From contig JAOUIN010000117.1 in NCBI GenBank assembly GCA_029883965.1, positions 1 to 7,125 of the forward strand: a stretch of DNA of 7,125 bases, in the 5' to 3' direction. The notes below the pieces were generated by a model. That model ran no database searches. It saw only the letters and a list, made by a program, of their open reading frames with translations, and was not told where the DNA came from. Each line of letters starts with the position of its first letter. Position 1 is the stretch's first letter. A program made the position numbers and the translations under genes. Shown in pieces: positions 6,747 to 7,125 of this stretch. The DNA comes from Betaproteobacteria bacterium (lineage in GTDB: Bacteria; Pseudomonadota; Gammaproteobacteria; Burkholderiales; SG8-41).

Positions 6747-6818
6747 CTCCGGTTCTGGTTGGACCCGCGCATTATAGCGACGCGCCGGACGCGCGAGCAT
6801 CAAGAAAAATAATAACCG
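6747..6818 (-). promoter_or_regulatory. Likely promoter of the Tim44-like/ubiJ/ubiB unit
   Basis: An exact TATAAT lies on the minus strand at 6776-6771, GGAG follows at 6750-6747, and the ATG is at 6740. The predicted transcript start near 6764 gives a leader of about 24 bases. At normal spacing the -35 region is poor (TGCTCG or ATGCTC); a TTGATG at 6803-6798 is better but 21 bases away. A T-rich tract (TTATTATTTTTCTT, 6818-6805) stands out in this GC-rich DNA and falls at about -40 to -55, where an UP element would lie and could compensate for the weak -35. The -10 surroundings (GCTATAAT then CG-rich sequence) resemble those before the symporter gene. Confidence 0.5.
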
Positions 6819-6837
6819 GTATCATTGAAGGCGGTAT

Positions 6838-6851
6838 GCGGCGCCTGCCGC
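6838..6851. repeat. Small inverted repeat downstream of ubiE
   Basis: GCGGC at 6838-6842 and GCCGC at 6847-6851 form a five-base perfect inverted repeat with a four-base loop, about 30 bases past the ubiE stop. On the minus-strand transcript the next T-rich stretch is some 20 bases further on, too far for a classic intrinsic terminator. It could be a weak or factor-assisted end of the ubiE transcript, or chance in GC-rich sequence. Confidence 0.3.
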
Positions 6852-6882
6852 AAAACCCTTGTGAATCAGCACTGAAGCCGGG

Positions 6883-7125
6883 TCAGAGACGGAACCCGCG
6901 GTGCAGCGCAACCACGCCGGCAGCCAGGTTGAAATACTCGACGCGCTCCAGCCCCGCATCCTGCATCATCTGTTTCAGGGTTTCCTGGTCCGGATGCATG
7001 CGGATCGACTCGGCGAGGTAGCGATAGCTGTCGGCGTCATTGGTCACCAGCTTGCCCAGCCGCGGCAGCACCTGAAACGAATAGGCGTCATATAACGGTG
7101 CCAGCGGTTGCCAGACCCGTGAAAA
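6883..7125 (-). CDS. ubiE: UbiE, ubiquinone/menaquinone C-methyltransferase, C-terminal part
   Basis: The frame is open from the right edge to a TGA at 6885-6883, giving the last 80 residues. They match the C-terminus of UbiE closely: PLYDAYSF, then LPRLGKLVTNDADSYRYLAE, SIRMHPDQETLKQMM, and the ending GVVALHRG. The NDADSYRYLAESIRMHPDQ region is almost invariant in gammaproteobacterial UbiE. UbiE uses S-adenosylmethionine to methylate demethylmenaquinone and the 2-polyprenyl-6-methoxy-benzoquinol intermediate of ubiquinone synthesis. The SAM-binding Rossmann motifs lie in the missing N-terminal part, so catalytic integrity cannot be judged here. The visible part has no frameshift or odd residue. 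A GTG inside this part at 7071 is an internal valine codon, not the start. The 142-base gap to the Tim44-like gene carries an apparent new promoter, so co-transcription with the downstream genes is possible but not necessary. Confidence 0.96.
   Translation of the reverse strand, partial: FSRVWQPLAPLYDAYSFQVLPRLGKLVTNDADSYRYLAESIRMHPDQETLKQMMQDAGLERVEYFNLAAGVVALHRGFRL

Noticed and set aside
6838..6851. Intrinsic terminator for ubiE
   Set aside because: The stem is only five bases and lacks an adjacent T-run; kept only as a low-confidence inverted repeat.

Overview
The window is a GC-rich, densely coded bacterial chromosome segment. Most of it is a minus-strand block of ubiquinone-biosynthesis genes. 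The UbiE C-terminus, an SCP2-type UbiJ and a long UbiB closely resemble gammaproteobacterial proteins, so an aerobic ubiquinone-making gammaproteobacterium (or close proteobacterial relative) is the best guess. I see no insertion sequence, CRISPR array, phage gene, tRNA or rRNA. Nothing suggests recent transfer; this looks like ordinary core chromosome.

Layout, left to right. (1) 1-702, minus: a VanZ-family membrane protein cut by the left edge. (2) 705-1658, plus: a DHH-family phosphoesterase of unknown substrate, the only plus-strand gene, read divergently from the VanZ gene. (3) 1669-2214, minus: an unrecognised six-helix membrane protein with internal repeats, convergent with the DHH gene. 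(4) 2237-3667, minus: a sodium:solute symporter with its own apparent promoter. (5) 3714-5228, minus: ubiB. (6) 5283-5855, minus: ubiJ. (7) 5889-6740, minus: a secreted or membrane-anchored Tim44-like protein with its own apparent promoter. (8) 6883-7125, minus: the last 80 codons of ubiE, cut by the right edge. No gene-free stretch exceeds about 150 bases.

How the genes work together. The minus strand reads ubiE, Tim44-like, ubiJ, ubiB, symporter, small membrane protein. UbiE is the C-methyltransferase of ubiquinone/menaquinone synthesis, UbiJ a lipid-binding accessory factor of the Ubi complex, and UbiB an atypical kinase-like ATPase needed for the pathway. In E. coli ubiE, ubiJ and ubiB are adjacent; here a Tim44-like gene is inserted after ubiE. 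Two exact TATAAT hexamers, each followed by a good ribosome binding site and then a start codon, lie before the Tim44-like gene and before the symporter. They suggest two transcription units: Tim44-like/ubiJ/ubiB, and symporter/membrane protein.

The points most worth a second look are the repeat architecture of the 181-residue membrane protein, the Tim44-like gene inside the ubi cluster, and a perfect 8-bp hairpin occupying the ubiJ translation-initiation region. I do not see a clearly novel defence or mobile system here.
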